DNA from: Acaryochloris sp. IP29b_bin.137
GTDB taxonomy: Bacteria > Cyanobacteriota > Cyanobacteriia > Thermosynechococcales > Thermosynechococcaceae
Length of the DNA: 64,000 nt
Assembly (NCBI RefSeq): GCF_028285745.1
Contig: NZ_JANQOP010000103.1
Coordinates: 24,001 to 88,000, forward strand
Reading direction: 5' to 3'
Shown here: in pieces, positions 8,584 through 17,872 of the stretch
Layout: each line of letters opens with the position of its first letter
Position numbering within the stretch: position 1 is the stretch's first letter
The notes under the pieces: model-generated
Database searches by the model: none
The model's input: the letters and a program-made list of their open reading frames with translations, nothing else
Told to the model about the DNA's origin: nothing
Translations under genes and position numbers: made by a program

Positions 8584-9456
8584 TTACCCATTCCCCTCTC
8601 TAGGATTGGATAGAGAGTGCAGAAACTCGATCACGGCTAAGTTAAAGTGCGCCGCTTCCACTAAAAACGGCCAATGGTTGCCCGGCAGACGTTTGATTTG
8701 AAGCTGCTTTAGATAGGTCTGGTAGGTTTTTAAGTTGCTGGCGCGGCGATTAATTCCCTGTTCTGGCTGTACCAAGAGGGTTGGAATATCGATGGGGGCC
8801 GTTAAGCCAGACACCGCCACAGATTCCTGAAAGATTTCATTGCGGGCAGGTACCGTAAACTTACTGCCCCAGCTACCATCCGCTTTTTGTTCAATCCCTT
8901 CTGCAAAGACCCGCTGCTGCAGAGAACTCCAACCTTGAAACTGATTGAGTTTTTGAGCCTGCTCTGCTGCCGCTTCGTAGCTGGGGAACGGTCCCATCCC
9001 TTGCAAAAAGGGCAACACCTTGTAGAGCAATGGAAAGGTAAAGTTGACAAAGCCAGGCATTCTGTTGATATAGAAGGGGTCCACCAGAACCATGCTGTGT
9101 AAACGTTGGGGGGCAGTGGTGGCCCAAATCGGCAGCAGCTTGGCCGTCCAAGAATGGGCAATCCCATGAACCTGAGACCAGCCCAAATGATCTAGCAGGG
9201 CTTCCAAGTCTCCCATTAACTCGGTAAAGGTATATCCCTGATTGGGTTTGTCACTCTCCCCATGTCCTCGCATATCTAGGGCCACCAGATGATAGCGATT
9301 GCCTAATGCGATCGCAAGATCAGACCAGACCCGGGCATGATCCCCTAAACCATGCAGAAGCAGCACAGGCTCAGGGCCTGTAAACCATTCCAAGTAGGAG
9401 AGTTGAATATGGGGGAGGGTTAGGGTCTTCCGCATCGGTTCCATAGGCTCAATCAT
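8584..9456 (-). CDS. Alpha/beta-fold hydrolase with atypical nucleophile elbow
   Basis: A 290-residue soluble hydrolase. The oxyanion HG motif is at 35-36 (LLLHGLGDH) and the DMRGHGESD segment at 61-69. The nucleophile elbow reads GIAHSWTAK with Ser102, an acidic residue candidate lies in VLVDPFYI (near 125), and the catalytic His sits in PGNHWPF near 261. Instead of the usual G-H-S-x-G-G, the elbow has Ala before His-Ser and Thr-Ala after. The serine is kept, so activity is plausible with an altered backbone geometry. Substrate is unknown. It is convergent with the CHAT gene and divergent from the PRC-barrel gene, with a very short intergenic gap. Confidence 0.85.
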   Translation of the reverse strand: MIEPMEPMRKTLTLPHIQLSYLEWFTGPEPVLLLHGLGDHARVWSDLAIALGNRYHLVALDMRGHGESDKPNQGYTFTELMGDLEALLDHLGWSQVHGIAHSWTAKLLPIWATTAPQRLHSMVLVDPFYINRMPGFVNFTFPLLYKVLPFLQGMGPFPSYEAAAEQAQKLNQFQGWSSLQQRVFAEGIEQKADGSWGSKFTVPARNEIFQESVAVSGLTAPIDIPTLLVQPEQGINRRASNLKTYQTYLKQLQIKRLPGNHWPFLVEAAHFNLAVIEFLHSLSNPREGNG

Positions 9457-9545
9457 CCCTAAGGTTGGGGGTCTTTGTCTACGGGGCCAGGACAGCGAAC
9501 CCCCTACGCTACACTAAAAAGCGTAAGCGGAATATTGAGGAGCCA

Positions 9546-10466
9546 ATGGCTGACGCTGCCAAGATCATGCGCCATAGCCAATTGTTAAATCGATTGGTGA
9601 TTGACCGTGATACGACAGAAGAATTAGGTCGGATCGATGTGGTCTGGATGCATCCCCCTGCCCACCGGGTCATGGGGTTTGTCTGCAAACCTGGCTTGAT
9701 GACCAAGCAGCGCTATGCCTTTAATCTGAAACAGCTCTATCGGATTGGCCCGGAAAGTATTTTGGTCTCTTCTGGGGCTGCTGAAACCAACGTCAAAGAA
9801 GTGGCCCTACTAGAAACCCTGATTGGTCTGGAGTTATGGACCGATGCAGGGGAACGGCTAGGCCGGATTATCGATTGCCTCTTTGATCGGCAAACGGGCA
9901 ATATTTCTCATTATTTGTTTAAGTCGGGAGGCTGGCGAGGCTTTACCAGTGGAATTTATCAACTCCCCCCCCGAGCCGTCATCAGCTTTGGCCGCAGAAA
10001 AGTTCTGGTTACGGCCAAGGTGAGTCAAAACCTGAGAGTCTTCCAAGAGGGACTGGAAGATCGGCTCGTACAGGTGAGCGATCGCATCAAGTCTGGCTAT
10101 ACCCAAGAACTGGATTCCCTTTCGTCTCGTGCCCAAAAGTTAACCCAACAAGCCGAAGAACGCCTGCAAAAACTGGCGCAACAGGCCAATGAACAGGTGG
10201 AATCCTTTGGCCAAGAAGCGGAGGAGGAAGAGGACTTTGGCCAACAGCTACAAGAAAAATCCCAGAAGCTGATGCAGCAGGCTAAGCAAAAAGGCCGAGC
10301 CCTTTGGGAGCGAGTCGAAGATAGTGCCTTTAACCTGACTGAGGAACTGGCTCACCCGGCTGAATCTCGACCTACATCTCACCCAAATGTCGAAGCGGTT
10401 ACCCCAGAAGACGTGATTAAAAATATTCCGATCGAGGACTTAGAGGATGACGAACCCTGGATCTGA
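9546..10466 (+). CDS. Tandem PRC-barrel protein with coiled-coil tail
   Basis: A 306-residue protein from ATG 9546, which has a GAGG ribosome site just before it (TTGAGGAGCCA). A longer frame from 9465 adds 27 residues without a ribosome site. Two PRC-barrel domains are visible: residues about 10-80 (NRLVIDRDTTEELGRID) and 85-160 (LIGLELWTDAGERLGRI). A long Gln/Glu-rich coiled-coil (about 185-270) and an acidic tail follow. PRC barrels occur in the photosynthetic reaction-centre H subunit and in RimM. Cyanobacterial members are thought to be thylakoid or photosynthesis-associated, but this one has no assigned function. Its 3' end overlaps the methyltransferase by 20 nt, suggesting translational coupling. 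Confidence 0.8.
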   Translation: MADAAKIMRHSQLLNRLVIDRDTTEELGRIDVVWMHPPAHRVMGFVCKPGLMTKQRYAFNLKQLYRIGPESILVSSGAAETNVKEVALLETLIGLELWTDAGERLGRIIDCLFDRQTGNISHYLFKSGGWRGFTSGIYQLPPRAVISFGRRKVLVTAKVSQNLRVFQEGLEDRLVQVSDRIKSGYTQELDSLSSRAQKLTQQAEERLQKLAQQANEQVESFGQEAEEEEDFGQQLQEKSQKLMQQAKQKGRALWERVEDSAFNLTEELAHPAESRPTSHPNVEAVTPEDVIKNIPIEDLEDDEPWI

Positions 10467-11160
10467 AGCCAGTGTCTTGCTAACGCGGGTCCCCGAACCG
10501 GAGTTAATGGATGATGATGGACAGGCGCAGGCCTATGCAGAGGCCAACTTTGAAGAGCCTCACAATCATTTTGTGCAGCTCCTGCAAGAGACGTTTCCCG
10601 AGTTACCCAAGACAGGAAAAGCCTTAGATTTAGGCTGTGGTCCTGGGGATATTACCCTGCGCTTTGCCCGCGCATTCCCAGCCTGGTCAGTGGAAGGATG
10701 GGATGCGTCGGAGGCGATGCTGAACTATGGCTATCAGGCCGTAGCCGCAGCAGAACTCCAAGACCGCATTACCCTCAAAAAAATATATGTACCTCAAAGG
10801 GATACGGCTAGTGATACCAAACGCGATACGGTATCGTTCCCCCTAATTTTTTCGAATAGTTTGCTCCACCATTTGGCTGATCCGATGGCCCTGTGGACAG
10901 AGGTTAAACAACAATCTGGGCCGGGAACTTGGGTCTTTATTATGGATTTAATGCGACCCGCAACGCGAGAGACCGCAAGGGATTTCGTCGATCTCTATGC
11001 CCAAGGGGAACCGGAGGTGCTGCGACGTGATTTCTTTAATTCGCTCTTGGCCGCTTATCGAGTGAATGAAGTGGAAGATCAACTGGTGAAAGCTGGATTA
11101 GCAGAATTACAGGTGCGAGCAGTGAGCGATCGCCACCTCATTATCTGGGGCCACATATGA
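10447..11160 (+). CDS. Class I SAM-dependent methyltransferase
   Basis: A 237-residue Rossmann-fold methyltransferase. Motif I is DLGCGPGD at 61-68, the acidic loop follows in VEGWDASEAML near 85, and the motif IV region is SNSLLHHLADP around 137-147. The C-terminal half has a small lid-like segment. The substrate is not evident; the LLHHL pattern is common in small-molecule methyltransferases. The start overlaps the PRC-barrel gene by 20 nt, so the two proteins are probably co-translated. Confidence 0.82.
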   Translation: MTNPGSEASVLLTRVPEPELMDDDGQAQAYAEANFEEPHNHFVQLLQETFPELPKTGKALDLGCGPGDITLRFARAFPAWSVEGWDASEAMLNYGYQAVAAAELQDRITLKKIYVPQRDTASDTKRDTVSFPLIFSNSLLHHLADPMALWTEVKQQSGPGTWVFIMDLMRPATRETARDFVDLYAQGEPEVLRRDFFNSLLAAYRVNEVEDQLVKAGLAELQVRAVSDRHLIIWGHI

Positions 11161-11322
11161 CTGTTCCGAGGATCACATCCCAGACCTTACCCCATTAGGT
11201 AAAATCTTCTATTGGGTGTTCAAGCAGGGGGGAGCGCCATAGGATTTCAACCTCTTTTGGACTCCCCAAGCATCTAAGGCGGTGCGATCTCACCCTGAAT
11301 CCCAGATTGTCCCCCTCCAAAG

Positions 11323-11360
11323 AAAAACGAGAGATGGCTTCTTTGCAGAAGCACCTCTCG
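11323..11360 (-). terminator. Rho-independent terminator of the phosphoesterase gene
   Basis: Read on the minus strand, CGAGAG-GTGCTTCT-GCAAAG-AAGC-CAT-CTCTCG folds into a stem with two paired blocks and a small internal loop, then runs into TTTTTC. It begins 46 nt after the stop codon of the giant phosphoesterase gene. Confidence 0.8.
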
Positions 11361-11405
11361 TCGCTGATTCAGTCGTTTATCTAAAGACAGACCTGAGAAT
11401 TCGGC

Positions 11406-14400
11406 TTAGATAACAAAAGCCTCAAAGCTCGAGCTAATGATGGTGTCGGCCTGTACCCCACTCAAAATAGCCAAGAGTTCATCGGTTGCTGCCACAGAAA
11501 TCAACGTATCTGCTGCTTCAGTTCCCACCCCTTGCTCAATTGCTAATTGAGCAAAAGAGAGGTCACCCACCAGTCCAATCACGTCATCAAGGGTAAAATC
11601 TGTGATGGTATCGATTCCTTCACCCACAGCAAGAGCAAACAGGTCTTCACCCGTACCCCCTGTCAGTAAGTCATTTCCCATACCACCAATCAGATTATCG
11701 TCACCCTCATTACCATTCAGAGTATCTTGATCGCGATCTCCATACAGATCATCATCGCCTTGGCCACCTTCTAGCAGATCATTGCCACGTCCACCAAGGA
11801 TGTTGTCGTCGCCTTCTCCACCAACAATAGTGTCGTCACCTCGTCCCCCGCTGAGGTCATCATCAGTTGTCCCCCCTGCAAGGGAATCGTCTCCACGACT
11901 CCCTTGGTGATCGGTGGGCGAATCACCGTTGTCGTCACCACCTGAGGAGCCCCCATCATTCTCAAGACCCGCTAGGCCCACTCGGGGATCAAGGTCAAGT
12001 GGTTCACTCAGCTTGATTTGAATGATTTCGTTGTTGTCGATGTCAGGTCCGCGACCAACGGAGAAAGGATAGTTATTGTCATTGGCGACCAATAGCGTGT
12101 CTTCGTCAATGACCAGGACATCTTCGATGGTGACGAAGGGAAAGTTGAAAGTTGTCTCTCCATCCCCATTCAAATCATTCGGATCATTGATGCTCAGAAG
12201 ATCAACCAGTTCTTCCTTCATCACAAACCCTTCGTCATCCAATTGAGACAAATCCACCTTGAAGATTTTCTTGAAGGCAGCTTCATCTCCTTGATTGCCA
12301 TCCCGCTCAATCACAAGATATTCGTTCTCATTAATGACTGTGAAATCACCAATGGCATGGCTGGGGTCATCTAGCTGATAGCGACCGACCAGACCTTGAT
12401 ATTTGCTGGATTCTACGTCGAATTCATAAATTCTGAGGGAACCTTCTGGATCGCCTTCGACGGTGCCCTCCAACATGGGATAGAGGGTCATCCGATCGGG
12501 GCTGATGGCCATTCCTTCGAATCCGCGTGAGCGAGGTAGGTTAGAGACCTCATCCCCTGCCAACACATCAGGATTATCGGGTGAGCGTACCACGTCGGCC
12601 ACGATTTGATCTCGAACTGCGTCTCCGGTCCCTGGAAAATCGGTGAAGAACCCATCTACCCCAATGTCAATCAGCTGCTTAATTTCCTCCTCAGGGGTTT
12701 GTGGAGTGCCATCGGCATTGAGGGTTAGAAACCGCTCTTCATTCCGCAGGGTATAGGGATGAACCTGTAATCCAGCGGCGTGGGCATCATCCACAAAAGA
12801 GGTCACTTCCCCGGTCAGTTGGGTGGTGATTTCAGCATTGCCGTCGCCATCCCCATCGACAGGAGTATCAAGGGCTTCTCGCAGTAAGAAATTATTTTTC
12901 CAAGGGCCAGCACCTTCGGCATATTTCTCGCTAATAATTTGGAGAATTTCAGGATTGTCTAAATCACTGTAGATGGTGTTTTCTGACAGCGCATTTTCTG
13001 CGGCATCTAAGAAGTCTTGCCCATAAATGGCCGCTAAGTCGTTGTCTTGTTCAACGTTGTAGCGAATATCGTAGGGCACAGAAAATCCAGAATCAGGATT
13101 GGCACTCGCAGTGGTATTGCCATAGAGCTGGACTAGGGGAATATTGCCTAACCCTTCTGCATCTAACATGCCTTGGAGTTCAATTAAGTTCTGAAACTCG
13201 AAGGACTGGATAAATAGACGGCTGGGATCCGTAAAGCCCGTTTCTTGGAGGGTCGCAATGAGTGGCTCTTCCAGGGATAGATCCTGTAAATCAAAGAAGG
13301 TGGGATGCTTAGTTTCGGGATAAATACCAACTACTTGTCCAGTTTGGGCTTCGACGTCCTGGACCAGCTCAATCACTTCTTTGAGGGTGGGAATCTCGAA
13401 AGCGCCGTTGAAATTCTGCGATCTAAAATCACGAGACTGCACGGCTCGCAGCATTTTGATTTCTTCTAAGGTGAAGTCTTCGGCGAAGTAGCCAGTGGTT
13501 TCCACCCCATCCAGCATTTTGGTCGACATCCGCTCAGGACCGAAGACATCGGCGACGTTGGTGGTGTCATCCAGCAATGGCTCATGGCGAGCAATCAGAA
13601 CACCATCTTTGGTAATCACCAAGTCAGGCTCAATAAAGTCAGCTCCTTGGGCGATGGCTGTGGCATAGGCCTCTAAGGTGTGCTCGGGCAAAATACCGCT
13701 GGCCCCCCGGTGTCCAATGACGATGGGATCTTGGCCGTTGAGGGTATTCAGTTCTACCGGGTTGGGTGTAGCAGTGGGGGCTTCGATTAACTCACCATCG
13801 CTATTGAAGTGCAGGAGGTAAGGGCCAAATTCTTCACCCACCCAAATGTCGCCATTGCCATCAATGACAAAAGACTCAACATCGAAATCAGACCCGGTGA
13901 GCTGACGCTCAGTCGTACCTTCATTCTGAATCTCAAAAGGAATGAGGTTATTGGGATCAGAGAGTTGAATAAAGTCTTCGACCTCAACCGATCCATCGCC
14001 ACCTTCTGAACCTGCAAAGCTGGGGTCAACTTTGTAGAGTCGCAGTAAATAATCAGAGCTATTGGTTTTCGCCCCAAAGCCATTGTCAGACAAGAACCAG
14101 AAACTACCATCGCTGTCTGCAAACTGTACACCACTAAAACCTTGGACGGGTTGACCCTCAAAAGGACCCGTGCGACCGTTGGCATCGATGGGGCCGCCAT
14201 TACCATTGTCGCCACCTGCAGGAGGTCCCTCAGCAAAGGTGTCGGCGGGGAGAGACGCAAATCCTTCTAACTCGCTGTTACCTGCTGCTTCAGGAGCAAC
14301 ACCAAACAGGGTCTGATACATGACGCGATAGATATCAGTATTGTCTGTTGTGGCAGGTAATAGGTCAGCATTTAGACCATAGGTTTTGGAGACGATGCCA

Positions 14401-17027
14401 CCATTGACATCAGAGCGAGTGGCCCAAGCAACACCGAAGTCAAACACGTCACCGTCGGCATCGGGAGCGCCTGTGGTGAAAGCTTCGAAAATATCGGTAC
14501 TGAAGCCAGGTACGTCATTGCTGCCGTCAATATCATCAACCTGAACAAGCGTTCCGTCAGCGTCATCGCCAAAAGCGGCCAATTCAGCTTGAGTTCGAAG
14601 GGTAAACCCTGCGGCTGGATCGGCTGGATCTAAGCCAAAGCCACTAATCGGGACATCGTCGACTTCTAAGCCACCTGCATCAGAATCTGCAGCTGTGATG
14701 ACTAATGTGTTGGGATCAACATTGTCGACAAAATCAAGGGCAACACCGATAGCTTCATCTGCACGGAGAGCGGCTTCGATAGTGCCAGCAGCATTGTTAT
14801 CATTACCGAAATTGTCTGTTCCTTCCTCTTCCAAGGCCAAGAAGAAACCATCTGGGTCACGGTTGAGAATCGGCAGTGCCACCTCCAGCATCTCAGCCAC
14901 AGTCGGTGGATTGGGGTTGAGGGGGGGCTGACCATACAAAATCAGATCACCATTTTCGTCGACAAAACCATCTCGACGCAGCTCATCTTCGAAAAAGTCG
15001 TTATAGGTGTCTTCTGCTGCAAAAATACCCAGCAAGCGATCCGTATTGGCGGTGTCGACCGCTAACAGTTCGTCGCGGGTGAAAACAACCTCATACCCTG
15101 CTGATTCGGCTTCCTCAATCAGGTTGCGGCCATCAGTTCGGGTTCCTTCTTCCCCGAAAAAGCCCACTGTACCAACGGGTAAATAATCTGTTTCACCCGC
15201 CCCAAGCATCACATCTGGACGCTGATCCAGAATTTCAGCAGTGATGGCCTCCGTCTCACCTCGATTGTCTACATCAGCCAGAAAAACGCCTGTGCCGGGC
15301 TCGGCAATAAATCCAGAGTTAATGATGCCGACGGCTTTACCAGCAGCCTGGGCCTCTTGGGCAATGGTGGCATTCTGACCGGAAAGGGCAACGATTTCTT
15401 GGCCCCCTTCGTCAACAGGCGCATCAAACCCATAGCTACCTGCAAAGGGTTTTACACCGTACGCATGAACAACCGCTCCTGCATTAGAAGTGGAAACGAG
15501 ACGATCATCAATATGGCCTAAATAGACCCCTGCATTGCTCATCTGGTCCCAATTCAGACGGCCATCGGTCCCCAAGGATGAGAACCGTGCTGCTGCATAG
15601 TGCGAGGGGCTGGTCCCGTCCGGGTGAATAAAAATGACGTTGCCAGTATCGGCAGTGGGTTCTGGAGCTTCACGAGGATCCAGATCATCGGGCACACCCT
15701 CTGGTGCATCTAGGCGAACATCAAAGAGACTTTCGTAGATCAGTCGATAAATCGTTGTGTTATCGAGGGTTGCAGGTAAACGGTCTGCCCCTTCGCCGTA
15801 GGCTTTTGAAACAATGCTCCCCGCAAAGTCCGGTAGACCCGCCCATGCAACGCCGAATTCGTAGCTGTTGCCGTTTCTATCCGGTGCGCTCACAAATGGC
15901 GCGGTGTCGCTGCCCGTTGTGCCATCTAAAGGTACGGTAATGCCGCTGTCTTCCCCAGCTTCGTCCAACTGCCGTTGGGTCGTGGTGGTTCCTACTGTGG
16001 GGCCGGAAACATCGTCAATCTCTAAAGCTCCGCCTGCACTGTCTGCAGCGGTGACGACAAAGGTATTGGCGTTGACGTTATCAATAAAATCGCGTGCTAC
16101 CCCAATGGCGGCATCGGCTCTGAGAGTAGCATCAATCGTCCCCCGAGCATTGTTGTTATTGCCAAAGTTATCGGTTCCTTCTTCTTCCAGAACGATAAAG
16201 AATCCGTCTTCTTCTTGGCTAAATAAATCGAGCTTGAGCGTTGCTTCCAGCATCTCAGCCACAGTAGGCGGATTTGGATTGAGAGGTGGCTGACCATAGG
16301 TAATCAGTTCACCGTTATCATCCACAAAACCGTCTTGAATGAGTTGCCCTTCAGGAACGTCGTTATAGGTATCATCGGCAGCGAAAACACCCAGCACGCG
16401 TTCGGTGTCTGCTGGCAAACTTTCCAATTGCTCACGGGTATACACAACGGTATAGCCCATGACTTCGGCTTCCTCGATGAGGTTACGGCCATCTGTTCGG
16501 GTTCCTTCTTCACCGAAGAATCCAACAGTGCCAACAGGAAGATAATCAATTTCACCCGCAGCCATGATCACGTTGACACCAGACTCTACTATCTGAGCGG
16601 TAATGCCTTCGCGATCGCGCCGACTTTCCGCATCGGCTAGAAATACGCCTGTACCAGGTTCAGCAATAAAGCCTGAGTTAATCACAGCCGTTGGGCGGCC
16701 TGCAGCAATCGCTTCTTGTAGAACCGTTGCGTCTGGAGCTGAACCCGCAACATTCTGGCCTTGAAGGGCAGCAAGGGATTGATATGCAACCCCGTTTTCA
16801 TCAAAGCCATAGCTGGGCGCAACGGACTTGATGCCATAAGCGTGGACGACCGCACCCCCATTGGATGTTGCGACTACGCTATCGTCTAGGTGTCCCAGAT
16901 AGACACCCGCTGCAGGTGCTTCATCCCAATTCAAGCGACCATCAGGGCCAACGGATTCGAACCGGGCAGCAGCAAAATGTGATGGGTCCGCTCCATCTGG
17001 ATGAATAAAAATAACGTTACTTGTCAT
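11406..17027 (-). CDS. Giant RTX-type multidomain phosphoesterase (2x alkaline phosphatase, phytase-like with nested GDPD)
   Basis: A protein of 1873 residues from ATG 17027, which is preceded by GAGGTCTATTTC; a frame starting at 17117 adds 30 residues without support. Domains in order: alkaline-phosphatase-like 1 (about 1-450), alkaline-phosphatase-like 2 (about 460-930), an esterase/phytase-like beta-propeller start (about 940-1090), a glycerophosphodiester phosphodiesterase (about 1095-1470; VIGHRGASG, EPDLVIT, ARHEP), resumption of the propeller (about 1495-1680; RGFEGMAISPD), then at least seven RTX nonapeptides of GGxGxD type (about 1696-1800) and a short C-terminal tail. RTX repeats bind calcium, and the C-terminal tail would direct type I secretion; no classical signal peptide is seen. 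Each phosphatase copy lacks the usual His ligands (see findings). Likely role: scavenging phosphate from organic esters outside the cell. Confidence 0.85.
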   Translation of the reverse strand: MTSNVIFIHPDGADPSHFAAARFESVGPDGRLNWDEAPAAGVYLGHLDDSVVATSNGGAVVHAYGIKSVAPSYGFDENGVAYQSLAALQGQNVAGSAPDATVLQEAIAAGRPTAVINSGFIAEPGTGVFLADAESRRDREGITAQIVESGVNVIMAAGEIDYLPVGTVGFFGEEGTRTDGRNLIEEAEVMGYTVVYTREQLESLPADTERVLGVFAADDTYNDVPEGQLIQDGFVDDNGELITYGQPPLNPNPPTVAEMLEATLKLDLFSQEEDGFFIVLEEEGTDNFGNNNNARGTIDATLRADAAIGVARDFIDNVNANTFVVTAADSAGGALEIDDVSGPTVGTTTTQRQLDEAGEDSGITVPLDGTTGSDTAPFVSAPDRNGNSYEFGVAWAGLPDFAGSIVSKAYGEGADRLPATLDNTTIYRLIYESLFDVRLDAPEGVPDDLDPREAPEPTADTGNVIFIHPDGTSPSHYAAARFSSLGTDGRLNWDQMSNAGVYLGHIDDRLVSTSNAGAVVHAYGVKPFAGSYGFDAPVDEGGQEIVALSGQNATIAQEAQAAGKAVGIINSGFIAEPGTGVFLADVDNRGETEAITAEILDQRPDVMLGAGETDYLPVGTVGFFGEEGTRTDGRNLIEEAESAGYEVVFTRDELLAVDTANTDRLLGIFAAEDTYNDFFEDELRRDGFVDENGDLILYGQPPLNPNPPTVAEMLEVALPILNRDPDGFFLALEEEGTDNFGNDNNAAGTIEAALRADEAIGVALDFVDNVDPNTLVITAADSDAGGLEVDDVPISGFGLDPADPAAGFTLRTQAELAAFGDDADGTLVQVDDIDGSNDVPGFSTDIFEAFTTGAPDADGDVFDFGVAWATRSDVNGGIVSKTYGLNADLLPATTDNTDIYRVMYQTLFGVAPEAAGNSELEGFASLPADTFAEGPPAGGDNGNGGPIDANGRTGPFEGQPVQGFSGVQFADSDGSFWFLSDNGFGAKTNSSDYLLRLYKVDPSFAGSEGGDGSVEVEDFIQLSDPNNLIPFEIQNEGTTERQLTGSDFDVESFVIDGNGDIWVGEEFGPYLLHFNSDGELIEAPTATPNPVELNTLNGQDPIVIGHRGASGILPEHTLEAYATAIAQGADFIEPDLVITKDGVLIARHEPLLDDTTNVADVFGPERMSTKMLDGVETTGYFAEDFTLEEIKMLRAVQSRDFRSQNFNGAFEIPTLKEVIELVQDVEAQTGQVVGIYPETKHPTFFDLQDLSLEEPLIATLQETGFTDPSRLFIQSFEFQNLIELQGMLDAEGLGNIPLVQLYGNTTASANPDSGFSVPYDIRYNVEQDNDLAAIYGQDFLDAAENALSENTIYSDLDNPEILQIISEKYAEGAGPWKNNFLLREALDTPVDGDGDGNAEITTQLTGEVTSFVDDAHAAGLQVHPYTLRNEERFLTLNADGTPQTPEEEIKQLIDIGVDGFFTDFPGTGDAVRDQIVADVVRSPDNPDVLAGDEVSNLPRSRGFEGMAISPDRMTLYPMLEGTVEGDPEGSLRIYEFDVESSKYQGLVGRYQLDDPSHAIGDFTVINENEYLVIERDGNQGDEAAFKKIFKVDLSQLDDEGFVMKEELVDLLSINDPNDLNGDGETTFNFPFVTIEDVLVIDEDTLLVANDNNYPFSVGRGPDIDNNEIIQIKLSEPLDLDPRVGLAGLENDGGSSGGDDNGDSPTDHQGSRGDDSLAGGTTDDDLSGGRGDDTIVGGEGDDNILGGRGNDLLEGGQGDDDLYGDRDQDTLNGNEGDDNLIGGMGNDLLTGGTGEDLFALAVGEGIDTITDFTLDDVIGLVGDLSFAQLAIEQGVGTEAADTLISVAATDELLAILSGVQADTIISSSFEAFVI

Positions 17028-17140
17028 GAAATAGACCTCAGTAATAAATTCATTCGCTGCTGTATCAGCTCTGGACATGAAACTCGTGGCCCAGAAGAGA
17101 ATGTCAACAGCGGACAACTAAATGGGATTTTTCCTTATTG

Positions 17141-17181
17141 AGGTTAAGTAACAGACATCAGGAAGTTAATAAGCGGATAAG
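17141..17181 (-). promoter_or_regulatory. Pho-box-like array upstream of the phosphoesterase
   Basis: On the minus strand the octamers CTTATCCG (17181-17174), ATTAACTT (17170-17163) and CTTAACCT (17148-17141) fall on one 11-bp register, with one weak unit (17159-17152) between the second and third. The cyanobacterial Pho box is a set of CTTAACCT-like octamers spaced by 3 bp. The array lies 114 nt before the ATG. SphR/PhoB control under phosphate starvation is inferred. Confidence 0.6.
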
Positions 17182-17872
17182 TTTAAATGAACAACAGTGC
17201 TTGTTAATAAATACCTGAAATATCCACATCAAAAACTGCCAAATGATTAAGTTCTAAAGATCCATCACTTGACTAATATAAAAATCTTAAAAACCTGAGG
17301 AAGTTTAAGTGTATCTGCCGTTCTATTCAGATTTTGTTAGGTTTTTTGTTGGAGTTATTAACTCAAGCTTGTGATATATGTACTGTTAGATGATCCACCC
17401 AAGAGTACTAATACTATGGTGAAAGTTTTTGAGCTGCCGAAGTGACAACTAATCGTCATAAAAGAGAATAGCTTTGCCGATAATGGCTCTAGAGTCCCCG
17501 CAATAATTCCCCTTTGGGAATTTCAAAAGATATTCAACTTGAAATCTATCTCCAGTCTTAGAGTTTCATTCCAACTTTAAGAGTAGAGAAACTGAAGTTT
17601 AAGAATAAAATAATTCTTGATTAATGAAGAGAGATTTTGCTGTTTGAACAACAAGAAGCTACATCATGAATCGATCACAGAGAGGCATGGTTTCTTGAAA
17701 GCCTTAAAAACAGAGAAAATGTGCTCCTTTTTTATCAAAGCAATTGTTGTTGGCGTTAGATCATGGTGATGACGTAAACTAATGCGATCGTTTACGTAGA
17801 TTTTAAAATTCAATACGTTATTGAGACTAGGTGATTTATAACCTAAAGCCTGAGATGATATGAGTGCGGTAC
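17182..17872. other. AT-rich intergenic region between sdhA and the phosphoesterase
   Basis: About 690 nt downstream of sdhA and upstream of the phosphoesterase Pho box. I see no convincing gene. A perfect 7-bp inverted repeat AATTCCC-CTTT-GGGAATT lies at 17505-17522. With the TAATGGCTCTAG block at 17481-17492 it matches a second copy at 23464-23501. The rest is AT-rich with short palindromes and probably carries the distal promoter. Confidence 0.45.
17481..17522 (-). repeat. Dispersed non-coding repeat, copy 1
   Basis: On the minus strand this reads AATTCCCAAAGGGGAATTAT, then a GC-rich spacer, then CTAGAGCCATTA. The same blocks in the same order occur at 23464-23501 on the plus strand with a shorter spacer. 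Both copies lie upstream of genes. The nature of the element is not known; a small mobile repeat or a shared regulatory site are the options. Confidence 0.5.

Noticed and set aside
11640-11940. Tandem GGxGxD-encoding repeats considered as a DNA repeat or CRISPR
   Set aside because: They are coding RTX nonapeptides inside the phosphoesterase gene; units differ at DNA level and there are no spacers.
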